Of a stretch of DNA of 10,813 nucleotides, positions 1 through 6,012 are shown in pieces (positions within the stretch are counted from its first letter, which is position 1; each line of letters begins with the position of its first letter). The notes beneath the pieces are model-generated. The model searched no databases and was not told the origin of the DNA. It saw only the letters and a list, made by a program, of their open reading frames with translations. The stretch is from an uncultured Collinsella sp. (GTDB lineage Bacteria; Actinomycetota; Coriobacteriia; Coriobacteriales; Coriobacteriaceae), in assembly GCA_934655835.1 (NCBI GenBank), contig CAKUHM010000033.1, forward strand, positions 1 through 10,813, read 5' to 3'. The translations under genes and the position numbers were made by a program.

Positions 1-94
1 CTCTCTTCTTGGGGCATCGCCTTTCCTTCCATTCGTCACCTTCATTACTCCAACGACGAATTCTAGGCGGTGTCCCCTCCCTTTCAAGAAAGGG
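1..94. other. non-coding 3' flank of tex with a perfect hairpin
   Basis: This stretch lies beyond the end of tex. I see no credible gene in it: the open frame that runs through it on the plus strand is the antisense shadow of tex. It contains a self-complementary sequence at 78-95, with TCCCTTTC pairing with GAAAGGGA around a very short loop. That hairpin sits directly beside the larger one at 95-120. The remainder, 1-77, is pyrimidine-rich on the plus strand and shows nothing I can name. Confidence 0.5.
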
Positions 95-120
95 AAGAGA
101 CGGGGCATGCCCCGCCTCTT
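95..120 (-). terminator. hairpin after tex, probable transcription terminator
   Basis: A strong stem is formed by CGGGGC (101-106) and GCCCCG (109-114). After one A/C mismatch it is extended by AAGAG (95-99) pairing with CTCTT (116-120). It lies about 45 nt after the tex stop codon. On the minus strand the stem is followed by a pyrimidine-rich but not pure U tail and then by the second hairpin (78-95). The position and stability suggest termination or 3'-end protection of the tex mRNA. The broken U tract keeps this from being a certain intrinsic terminator. Confidence 0.5.
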
Positions 121-164
121 ACACCACATCTCTGCGCGCTACCGGGGTACCTTTGCTTTGGCGG

Positions 165-2312
165 TTATTTGCCCGGCACCATGGTGAGCGAAATCTTCTT
201 GCGGTCGCGATCGACCTTCTCGACCCACACCTTGACCGTGTCGCCGACACGCACCACGTCGCTCGGGTGCTTGACGAAGCGGTCGGCCAGCTTGGAGATG
301 TGCACGAGGCCGTCTTGGTGCACGCCCACGTCGACGAAGGCGCCAAAGTCGACGACGTTGCGCACCGTGCCCTTGAGCTCCATGCCGGGTTCCAGGTCGT
401 CGATGGAAAGCGCCGAGCGGCTAAAGACCACTTCGGGCGCATCGTCGCGCGGGTCGCGGCCGGGCTTCTTGAGCTCGTTGACAATATCGATGAGCGTCAG
501 GGTGCCGCAGTCCAGGTCGCTTGCCAGCGCCGAGATGCTGCCCAGGCGACGCTCGATGTCGGGCACGCCGCCGCGGCTGAGCTCGCTGGCTTTAACGCCT
601 GCGCGCTCCAGGACGGACGTGGCCACCTCGTAGCTTTCGGGGTGGACGCTTGTGGCGTCGAGCGGATTCTTGCCGCCGCTGATGCGCAGGAAGCCCGCGG
701 CGTTGAGGTATGCCTTGGGTCCCAGCTTGGGAACCTTCTTGAGCTGGCGGCGATCGGTAAAGGCGCCGTTTTCCTCGCGGTAGGCCACGATGTTCTTGGC
801 CACGCTCGGCGTGATGCCCGACACGTATCCCAGCAGGCTCGCGCTTGCGGTATTGACGTCGACGCCCACGCGGTTGACGACGTCTTCCACCACGTGGCCC
901 AGGGTGCGCGAGAGTTCGGCCTGGTCAAGGTCGTGCTGGTATTGGCCCACGCCGATGGACTGGGGCGGAATCTTAACGAGTTCTGCCAGCGGGTCTTGCA
1001 GGCGGCGGCCCAGGCTCATGGCGCCGCGCACGGTGACGTCCAGGTCGGGGTACTCCTGGCTCGCGAGTTCGGAGGCCGAGTAGACCGACGCGCCGGCCTC
1101 GTTGACGATGGTGTAGCGCAAGGAGGGCGCCTGCTCGGCGATGAACTCCGAGACGACTTCCTCGGTCTCGCGGCTGGCGGTACCGTTGCCGATGACGATG
1201 GTGTTGACGCCGTCCTTCTTGACGAGGCGGGCGAGCTCGCGTTTGGTGCCGGCGACGTCGTGGCGCGGCTTGGTGGGGTAGACCACGCCGTGGTCGAGCA
1301 GCTTGCCGGTCTCGTCCATGACGGCGACCTTGCAGCCGGTGCGGTAGCCCGGGTCGAGCGCGAGCACGCGGGCGCCGCGCACGGGGCGCGCCGAGAGCAG
1401 GCCCTCAAGATTCTTGGCAAAGACGTTGATGGCCTCGGTCTGGGCGCGGACGGTGAGCTTGGCGCGGGCCTCGCGCTCCAGCGAGGGGGCCATCAGACGC
1501 TTGTAGCCGTCGGCGATGGCGGCGTCAAAGACCGGGGCGAAGACGCCCTGGCGACGGGGCCAGCGGTTGCCGAGACGAGCCGTCGCGGCGGCGCCGTCGA
1601 CGTTCACGCGCACGCGGAGCTTGCCCTCGCGCTCGCCGCGGTCGATGGCCAGCACGCGGTGGTTGGGGATGCGGCGCAGCGGCTCGTCAAAGTTGTAGTA
1701 GGGCTCGTAGGGAGTCTTCTCGGCGGGGTCGGTGGCCTCGACGACGATATCGGCGGTGTTTTGCGTAAAGGCGCGTAGGTCGGCGACGTTTTCGGGGTCT
1801 TCGGCCACCGTTTCGGCCACGATGTCGGCCGCACCCGCGAGCGCTTTCTCGGGCGTGTCGAAGCCGGCGTCCTCGTTGACGTAGGCCGCGGCGGCATCGA
1901 GCGCGCTGCCCTTGGCGGATGCCTGCATGATGATCATGTTGGCGAGCGGCTCCAGGCCGGCCTCGCGGGCCTTCTGCGCGCGGGTCATGCGCTTTTTGCG
2001 GTAGGGCTTGTAGAGGTCCTCGACGCGCTGGAGCTGCGTTGCCTCGCGAATCTGCTGCTCGAGCTCGGGCGTGAGCTTGCCCTGGGCGTCGATGAGCAGG
2101 ATGACATCGTCTTTACGCTGCTCAAGGTTGCGCAGGTAGGACAGGCGTTCGTCGAGCGCGCGCAGGGCGACGTCGTCCATGCCGCCCGTGGCTTCCTTGC
2201 GGTAGCGCGAGATAAAGGGGATGGTGTTGCCCTCATCGATGAGCTTGACAGCCGCCTCGACATTGGCGGCCTTAAGGTTGAGCTCGCGGGCGAGCTGGGC
2301 GATAAGATCCAT
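165..2312 (-). CDS. tex: Tex, S1-domain RNA-binding transcription accessory protein
   Basis: Predicted product is 715 aa, slightly short of the usual 720-780. Tex is a cytoplasmic nucleic-acid-binding protein linked to transcription, and in some species to toxin expression and stress tolerance. The N-terminal helical region (about 1-200) carries the family hallmark NTIPFISRYRKEATGGMDD near 29-47. A YqgF/RNase H-like domain spans about 313-445, starting at RVLALDPGYRTGCK (315-328). Helix-hairpin-helix motifs lie at about 482-545, and a C-terminal S1 domain at about 640-712 includes DFGAFVDVGVHQDGLVHIS. The start at 2312 is chosen because an AAGGAG site lies 4 nt upstream and the product then begins MDLIAQLARELN. 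An in-frame start at 2366 would run back into the preceding terminator. It appears to be a single-gene unit: an intrinsic terminator lies just upstream, though I could not find a convincing promoter in the 52 nt between. Nothing looks broken. Confidence 0.97.
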   Translation of the reverse strand: MDLIAQLARELNLKAANVEAAVKLIDEGNTIPFISRYRKEATGGMDDVALRALDERLSYLRNLEQRKDDVILLIDAQGKLTPELEQQIREATQLQRVEDLYKPYRKKRMTRAQKAREAGLEPLANMIIMQASAKGSALDAAAAYVNEDAGFDTPEKALAGAADIVAETVAEDPENVADLRAFTQNTADIVVEATDPAEKTPYEPYYNFDEPLRRIPNHRVLAIDRGEREGKLRVRVNVDGAAATARLGNRWPRRQGVFAPVFDAAIADGYKRLMAPSLEREARAKLTVRAQTEAINVFAKNLEGLLSARPVRGARVLALDPGYRTGCKVAVMDETGKLLDHGVVYPTKPRHDVAGTKRELARLVKKDGVNTIVIGNGTASRETEEVVSEFIAEQAPSLRYTIVNEAGASVYSASELASQEYPDLDVTVRGAMSLGRRLQDPLAELVKIPPQSIGVGQYQHDLDQAELSRTLGHVVEDVVNRVGVDVNTASASLLGYVSGITPSVAKNIVAYREENGAFTDRRQLKKVPKLGPKAYLNAAGFLRISGGKNPLDATSVHPESYEVATSVLERAGVKASELSRGGVPDIERRLGSISALASDLDCGTLTLIDIVNELKKPGRDPRDDAPEVVFSRSALSIDDLEPGMELKGTVRNVVDFGAFVDVGVHQDGLVHISKLADRFVKHPSDVVRVGDTVKVWVEKVDRDRKKISLTMVPGK

Positions 2313-2316
2313 GGAA

Positions 2317-2322
2317 CTCCTT
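2317..2322 (-). promoter_or_regulatory. ribosome binding site that sets the tex start
   Basis: AAGGAG on the minus strand, 4 nt before the ATG at 2312. No comparable site precedes the longer in-frame start at 2366, so the shorter 715-aa product is preferred. Confidence 0.8.
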
Positions 2323-2364
2323 GCGTTTAAGGTGCGTTTGCGGCACAGAGCTACCAAGGATACC

Positions 2365-2398
2365 AAAAAGCCCCGCGGCAGGAGGCTGCTCGCGGGGC
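2365..2398 (-). terminator. intrinsic terminator of the SDR-MFS-Gfo cluster
   Basis: Read on the minus strand, GCCCCGCG (2398-2391) pairs with CGCGGGGC (2377-2370). Inside this, GCAG and CTGC extend the stem with one bulged base. Five U residues follow immediately (2369-2365). This is a textbook intrinsic terminator. It lies 70 nt after the Gfo/Idh/MocA stop codon and 52 nt before the tex start, so it should insulate tex from the metabolic cluster. Confidence 0.9.
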
Positions 2399-2419
2399 GA
2401 AGAAGAGGGGCTTATTTGT

Positions 2420-2461
2420 GGCGGGCCGAGGGGTTCGGCGTAGAGTTTGCCGCGGCCCGCC
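2420..2461 (-). other. GC hairpin just after the Gfo/Idh/MocA gene
   Basis: GGCGGGCC (2420-2427) and GGCCCGCC (2454-2461) form a perfect 8-bp stem with a 26-nt loop, and a small CCGA/TCGG stem can form inside. It begins 7 nt after the stop codon. No U tract follows it on the minus strand, so it is more likely an mRNA 3'-end barrier or a secondary terminator arm than the main terminator, which lies just downstream at 2365-2398. Confidence 0.55.
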
Positions 2462-2467
2462 CGGGCT

Positions 2468-3508
2468 TTACAGCTCGACGAGGTTGCCGGTCTCGGCGGC
2501 CTCCTTGACGGCGTTGAGAAGCGTGAGCGTCTTGACGTTGTCGGCGGGGGTCACGACGGGCTCGACCTCGCGACGGACGACCTTCACAAAGTGCTTGAGC
2601 TGCATCTTGTGCGGCAGCGCCGGGTCCACGGCAGGGATCTCCATCTGCAGCGGCTTGTGCCAGTTGGAGGCGCCGTCATAGGAGAACTGGTGCAGGCGGG
2701 GCAGCGACAGGGCGCCCTTGGTGCCGCCGATAAAGTAGGCGTCGGCGTCGAAAGGACGGTACTGCGGATCCTCGCGAGCGGTGGCCTCCCAGTTCCAGGG
2801 GCTGGCGGTGGCGTCGGAGATGGTCATGCTCGCAAGCGCGCCATCGGCAAAACGGACGTTGACCACGGCGGAGTCCTCGGTCTCAAAACCGCGGGCGGCG
2901 CTGGACTGCATGCCCTGGACGGCAACGGGCTCGCCCAGCAGGTAGCGGAGCAGGTCGACGTCGTGCACCAGGTTGACCAGGATCGGGCCGGCACCCTTCT
3001 TGCGGCGCCACTCGACGTCGAAGTACTCGTCGTTCTTATAGATCATGTAGTGGAAGCTCGACACAGTAAGCTTGCCCAGCTCGCCGGACTCGATGATCTC
3101 CTTGGCCTTGTTGACGAAGGGGTTGTGGCGACGGTGCTGACCCACGAGCACGGGCACGCCGGCGGTCTCGGCCTCGGCGGCGAAGGCCTGGGCGTCCTCG
3201 AGGTCGTTGGAGATCGGCTTTTCGACCAGCGGCACGATATTGCGCTTGACGGCCTCGCGGGCAACGCCCAGGTGCAGGTCGTTGGGCGTGGCGATGATGA
3301 CGGCCTCGGGCTTGACTTCGTCCATCATCTGGGCGGGATCGGTAAAGAACGGCACGCCGGCGGCCTCGGCCGTGGCGCGGGCGCCCTCAAAGGCGTCGGC
3401 GATGGCGACGAGCTCGGCCTCGGGCTCCTCGGTGACAAAGCGGATGTGGTTGCGGCCCATGGCGCCGGCGCCGATGACGGCAATGCGGACGGGGTTGAGC
3501 TCAGACAT
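2468..3508 (-). CDS. Gfo/Idh/MocA-family NAD(P)-dependent oxidoreductase
   Basis: 346 aa, the usual length of the family, which oxidises or reduces hydroxyls of sugars, cyclitols and related compounds in the cytoplasm. The N-terminal Rossmann fold shows VIGAGAMGRNH (11-21), an acidic residue after strand 2 (D38, suggesting NAD), ATPNDLH (73-79) and the EKP motif with K97. The C-terminal alpha/beta domain carries GAGPILVNLVHDVDLL (172-187), with H182 at the catalytic histidine position. The aspartate normally four residues before that histidine (D172 of Bacillus subtilis inositol dehydrogenase, with H176) is valine here, V178. I recall related subfamilies with an aliphatic residue there, so this need not mean inactivity. 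The start has an AAGGAG site (3514-3519) 5 nt upstream. It is last in the three-gene cluster, followed by a hairpin and then the terminator. Its substrate cannot be assigned. Confidence 0.92.
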   Translation of the reverse strand: MSELNPVRIAVIGAGAMGRNHIRFVTEEPEAELVAIADAFEGARATAEAAGVPFFTDPAQMMDEVKPEAVIIATPNDLHLGVAREAVKRNIVPLVEKPISNDLEDAQAFAAEAETAGVPVLVGQHRRHNPFVNKAKEIIESGELGKLTVSSFHYMIYKNDEYFDVEWRRKKGAGPILVNLVHDVDLLRYLLGEPVAVQGMQSSAARGFETEDSAVVNVRFADGALASMTISDATASPWNWEATAREDPQYRPFDADAYFIGGTKGALSLPRLHQFSYDGASNWHKPLQMEIPAVDPALPHKMQLKHFVKVVRREVEPVVTPADNVKTLTLLNAVKEAAETGNLVEL

Positions 3509-3537
3509 TTCGACTCCTTAATGCTGGTGGCGGTGGA

Positions 3538-3566
3538 ATGCGGCAAGGGGGCGGCCCTTGCCGCAT
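3538..3566 (-). other. 12-bp GC hairpin between the MFS and Gfo genes
   Basis: ATGCGGCAAGGG (3538-3549) and CCCTTGCCGCAT (3555-3566) pair perfectly around a 5-nt loop. The hairpin starts 9 nt after the transporter stop and ends about 30 nt before the next start. No U run follows on the minus strand. This suggests an intercistronic stabilising or processing element, or a partial attenuator that lowers expression of the last gene, rather than a full terminator. Confidence 0.7.
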
Positions 3567-3575
3567 CAAGCAAAA

Positions 3576-4832
3576 CTAGGCGGACTTCTTCTTGCTGTCG
3601 GAGACCATCATGTAGACGGTGAGCACGACGGCGATGGCGGCGATCACGATGGCGCCGTAGAAGGACTGCTGGTAGGCGGCGCTGCCGGCCTCGGCGTGAT
3701 ACAGCACGGCGGTGATGGGCTGGCTGATCCAGGTGGAAGCGGCGTAGCCCAGGAACATGATGCCGTAGTTGACGCCGATGTTGCTGGTGCCGAAGGCGCC
3801 ACCGGTGAGCGGCGGGTAGATGACGAGCAGGGCGCCAAAGCTAAAGCCGAGCAGGGCGAGCGCCACGAAGAACATGCTCTGCGTAAAGCTCATCGACATG
3901 ATGACGAGCGCGACAATGGTGACGATAAGGCTGATGAGCAGCGACTTGTAGGCACCGAGCTTGTCGATGATCTGGCCAAAGGACAGACGGCCGACCAGGT
4001 TGGCGCAGGTGTTGACGGAGACGACCACACCGCCGAGGGCGACGGCAGCGGCGCTCGTGGGGTCGGCGAAGAGCTGGATGGCGGCGATGGAGGCAACCTT
4101 GCCGACGAGCAGGGTGCCGGCGGTGGCGGCGAAGGCGAAGGTGATGATGAGGACCCAGAAGCGCGGGGTCTTGACCATCTCGCCCGGGGTGAGGTCGCCG
4201 AAGGTGCCGGCGTGGGCGCCGCCCTTGGGGGCCTCGAAGCCCTCGGGCAGCCAACCGGCCTCGGGGGCCTTCAGGAACAGGGCGGAGGCGGCGATCATCA
4301 CAAAGAAGATGACGCCGAGCGCCTTCAACGCGCCGAAGATGCCAAGGCTCGGGATGAGCAGCGAGGCGAGCACCGGGGACAGCACAGCGGGGCCGGCGGT
4401 CGAAGCGGCCAGGGTGATGCCGGAGGCGAGGCCTTTCTTGTCGATGAACCACTTTTGGCCCGTGGTGAGTGCCGGGTTGTAGCCCAGGCCGTTGCCGACG
4501 GCGGCGACGAGCGAGAACCACAGGTAGAACTGCCACGGCTCGGTGACGGTGCCGGACATGAACCAGCCCACGCCGTAGCACACGGCGGCGGCGATCACGA
4601 CGTTGCGGGGGCCGATCTTATCGGAGATGCGGCCGGCGAAGATGCCCGTCACGGCCATGATGGTCTGGAAGACCGGGAAAGCCCAGGTGAGGGCGCTGGA
4701 CCACTCGGGGTAGACGGCGAGCAGGTTTTTGCTCACGACGGAATACAGCGCGATGGAGCTGATGAAGAACATGGTGACGCACGCGGCGGAAAGCACGACG
4801 GCGCGACCCTTGTTGGAGTTGGTGGAAGCCAT
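3576..4832 (-). CDS. major facilitator superfamily transporter, OFA (oxalate/formate antiporter)-like
   Basis: 418 aa inner-membrane carrier with about 12 hydrophobic helices, six on either side of a central cytoplasmic loop at about 188-222. The MFS loop 2-3 signature is seen as GRISDKIGPR (67-76), and a second copy occurs in the C half as GRLSFGQIIDKLG (281-293). The loop holds PEAGWLPEGF (190-199), and the first half ends YNPALTTGQKWFIDKKGLASG (about 118-138). Both resemble the OFA family, whose members move oxalate, formate and other small carboxylates, often by exchange. The short charged tail SDSKKKSA is typical of a cytoplasmic end. The start ATG has only a weak purine-rich site (AGAAAGAG). 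It lies between two oxidoreductase genes on the same strand and likely carries their substrate or product. The family is fairly sure; direction and substrate are not known. Confidence 0.9.
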   Translation of the reverse strand: MASTNSNKGRAVVLSAACVTMFFISSIALYSVVSKNLLAVYPEWSSALTWAFPVFQTIMAVTGIFAGRISDKIGPRNVVIAAAVCYGVGWFMSGTVTEPWQFYLWFSLVAAVGNGLGYNPALTTGQKWFIDKKGLASGITLAASTAGPAVLSPVLASLLIPSLGIFGALKALGVIFFVMIAASALFLKAPEAGWLPEGFEAPKGGAHAGTFGDLTPGEMVKTPRFWVLIITFAFAATAGTLLVGKVASIAAIQLFADPTSAAAVALGGVVVSVNTCANLVGRLSFGQIIDKLGAYKSLLISLIVTIVALVIMSMSFTQSMFFVALALLGFSFGALLVIYPPLTGGAFGTSNIGVNYGIMFLGYAASTWISQPITAVLYHAEAGSAAYQQSFYGAIVIAAIAVVLTVYMMVSDSKKKSA

Positions 4833-4854
4833 TGGACTCTTTCTAATCGATGCG

Positions 4855-4886
4855 GGGAGGGGAGGGACTTGTCCCGCGCCCCTCTC
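4855..4886 (-). other. GC hairpin between the SDR and MFS genes
   Basis: An inner stem GGGAC (4864-4868) / GTCCC (4871-4875) is continued, after a small asymmetric internal loop, by AGGGG (4858-4862) pairing with CCCCT (4879-4883), with a few more outer pairs possible. It lies about 13 nt after the SDR stop. There is no U run on the minus strand. It resembles the hairpins after the next two genes in position, though not in sequence. Confidence 0.6.
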
Positions 4887-4898
4887 TACTGGGTTGGT

Positions 4899-5780
4899 TT
4901 ACTGGTCGGTCGGCTTGGCGACGCCGGACTCATCGGACCAGAGCTCGACACCCTTGTTCTTAAGGTAGTTGTCGGCGTATGCACGACGGCCGCCGGGCTT
5001 GGCGGTGAGGTCACCCATCATGTTGGAGAAGCCGCCGTCGACCTTGATGGCGTCGCCGGTGGTAAAGTCCGAGCGCTTGGACGCCAGGAACATGACGGCG
5101 TTGGCGATATCGCTGACCTCGCCGATGCGGCGCGTGGCGATCAGACGGCTGCGGCTCTTCTCGACCTCGGGGTCGGCGTAGAAGTTGGCCGACATGGGGG
5201 TCTTGACGAAGCAGGGCTCGACACAGTTGGAGCGAACGCCATACGGGCCCCACTCGGCGGCAAGCATCTTGGACATCATGTTGACGCCGGCCTTGGTGGA
5301 GCTGTACACGCCCGAGAACGTCTCGGGGGAGTGGCTGGCGACGGTGGAGATGTGCACCAGACGGCCCTGGCCGGCCTTGATCATTTCGCGACCAAAGCGC
5401 TGCGAGGTGATGAAATAGCCGGTGAGGTTGACGTTGAGCACCTGCTCCCAGTCGCTCAGCGGCAGGTCCTCCATAGCGGCGAAGCGCAGGATGCCGGCGG
5501 TGTTGACGAGGACGTCGACGCGGCCGAAGTTGGCGATGGTGGCGTCGACGGCGGCCTGAACCTCGGCCTCGTCGGTGGCGTTCATCTTGTAGCCCTCGGC
5601 GTGGATGCCAAACTCGGCGGCGAGGTCGGCGGCAGCGGCCTTGACCTTCTCCTCGTCCAGGTCGAGCATGACGACGTTGGCGCCATTGCGGGCGAACTCG
5701 CGGCAGATCTCGGCGCCCATACCGCCGAGCGCGCCGGTCACGGCGCAGACATCGCCCTCGAGCTTAAGCCAATTGCTCAT
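4899..5780 (-). CDS. classical short-chain dehydrogenase/reductase (SDR)
   Basis: 293 aa cytoplasmic NAD-type oxidoreductase. The cofactor motif TGALGGMG is at 15-22 and D40 ends strand 2, which favours NAD(H). NTAG is at 93-96, N118 lies in NVNLTG, and the catalytic pair is Y159/K163 (YSSTK). The residue 13 before the tyrosine, normally catalytic Ser, is T146 (within ISTVAS, 144-149). The usual PG after strand 6 is PC (P189-C190). After the typical ending VDGG (247-250) there are about 43 further residues, more than the 250-aa norm, rich in charge (GGRRAYADNYLKNKG). The start has a GAAGGGA-type site upstream. It is first in the cluster and divergent from the LysR-type gene, so it is the likely regulatory target. 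The substrate is a secondary alcohol or ketone of unknown identity; sugar alcohol, sugar acid and cyclitol dehydrogenases are the nearest functional analogues. Confidence 0.92.
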   Translation of the reverse strand: MSNWLKLEGDVCAVTGALGGMGAEICREFARNGANVVMLDLDEEKVKAAAADLAAEFGIHAEGYKMNATDEAEVQAAVDATIANFGRVDVLVNTAGILRFAAMEDLPLSDWEQVLNVNLTGYFITSQRFGREMIKAGQGRLVHISTVASHSPETFSGVYSSTKAGVNMMSKMLAAEWGPYGVRSNCVEPCFVKTPMSANFYADPEVEKSRSRLIATRRIGEVSDIANAVMFLASKRSDFTTGDAIKVDGGFSNMMGDLTAKPGGRRAYADNYLKNKGVELWSDESGVAKPTDQ

Positions 5781-5849
5781 AGGAACTTCCCTTCTTGTGC
5801 CTCCCGGTGGGCCGTTCCCATTTACCGACCCACGTGGTTTTCGCTGGTT

Positions 5850-5878
5850 ATCGTATGCTTTGCGTTTGCGCAGGTGAA
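5850..5878 (-). promoter_or_regulatory. candidate promoter of the SDR-MFS-Gfo cluster
   Basis: On the minus strand, TTCACC (5878-5873) and TACGAT (5855-5850) are separated by 17 bp. Each matches 4 of 6 positions of the sigma-70-type consensus. This would place the start of transcription near 5843 and give a leader of about 63 nt. The match is moderate, as expected for an activator-dependent promoter. Confidence 0.35.
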
Positions 5879-5896
5879 TTGCATATTTGTTAGAAT
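5866..5896 (+). promoter_or_regulatory. candidate promoter of the LysR-type gene
   Basis: TAGAAT at 5891-5896 matches five of six positions of a -10 element and lies in the most AT-rich part of the gap. The best -35 is poor: TTGCGC at 5866-5871 with a 19-bp spacer. The implied leader is about 110 nt long and would include the inverted repeat at 5922-5978. Confidence 0.3.
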
Positions 5897-5899
5897 GGC

Positions 5900-5916
5900 G
5901 TTAACCGTAGGTTTAC
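5900..5916. promoter_or_regulatory. dyad, candidate LysR-type operator
   Basis: GTTAACC (5900-5906) and GGTTTAC (5910-5916) form an inverted repeat with 6 of 7 matching pairs around GTA. T5901 and A5915 give a T-N13-A arrangement, close to the T-N11-A core typical of LysR-type sites. It is centred at 5908, about 65 bp upstream of the predicted SDR transcription start, and immediately downstream of the candidate -10 of the regulator gene. Activation of the SDR cluster and autorepression of the regulator could both use it. Confidence 0.5.
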
Positions 5917-5921
5917 ACTGT

Positions 5922-5978
5922 GTGCCGCAGTTTGCCTGTGCTGAGCGCGTGACCTGCGAAAACGACCCCCTGCGGCAC
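5922..5978. repeat. perfect 9-bp inverted repeat in the leader of the LysR-type gene
   Basis: GTGCCGCAG at 5922-5930 is the exact reverse complement of CTGCGGCAC at 5970-5978, with 39 nt between. It ends 34 nt before the regulator start. It could fold in the leader RNA or be a split protein site. A direct repeat TGCGAAAACG (5955-5964 and 5993-6002) lies partly inside the loop and partly beside the ribosome binding site. Confidence 0.5.
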
Positions 5979-6001
5979 CGTGTGGCCGTACGTGCGAAAA
6001 C

Positions 6002-6007
6002 GGAGAG
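6002..6007 (+). promoter_or_regulatory. ribosome binding site that sets the LysR-type start
   Basis: GGAGAG ends 5 nt before the GTG at 6013. Starting there places the helix-turn-helix at the distance from the N-terminus normal for the family. The upstream in-frame GTG codons at 5980 and 5992 lack such a site. Confidence 0.65.
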
Positions 6008-6012
6008 ATGAC

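Noticed and set aside
9..1778. Long plus-strand open frame opposite tex, 589 codons
   Set aside because: Its translation is a low-complexity Ala/Val/Asp/His/Gly mixture with no family motif, typical of the antisense frame of a GC-rich gene. The minus strand encodes unmistakable Tex.
2313..2366. Extended N-terminus of Tex from an ATG at 2366
   Set aside because: It would begin within the U tract of the upstream terminator, has no ribosome binding site, and the added residues do not belong to the family.
4899..5780. Idea that the SDR is a bile-acid 7-beta-hydroxysteroid dehydrogenase as known from Collinsella
   Set aside because: The motifs and flanking sequence do not resemble what I recall of that enzyme, and the neighbours (OFA carrier, Gfo/Idh/MocA) do not suggest steroid metabolism.
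2447..6011. Very long plus-strand open frames (2447-3622 and 3558-6011) opposite the metabolic cluster
   Set aside because: They run across several recognisable minus-strand genes and their spacers, contain only biased Gly/Asp/His/Ala composition, and start without ribosome binding sites. They are by-products of codon bias.
5980..6012. Earlier GTG starts for the LysR-type gene at 5980 and 5992
   Set aside because: They have no Shine-Dalgarno sequence and would push the helix-turn-helix away from its usual N-terminal place. GGAGAG supports 6013.
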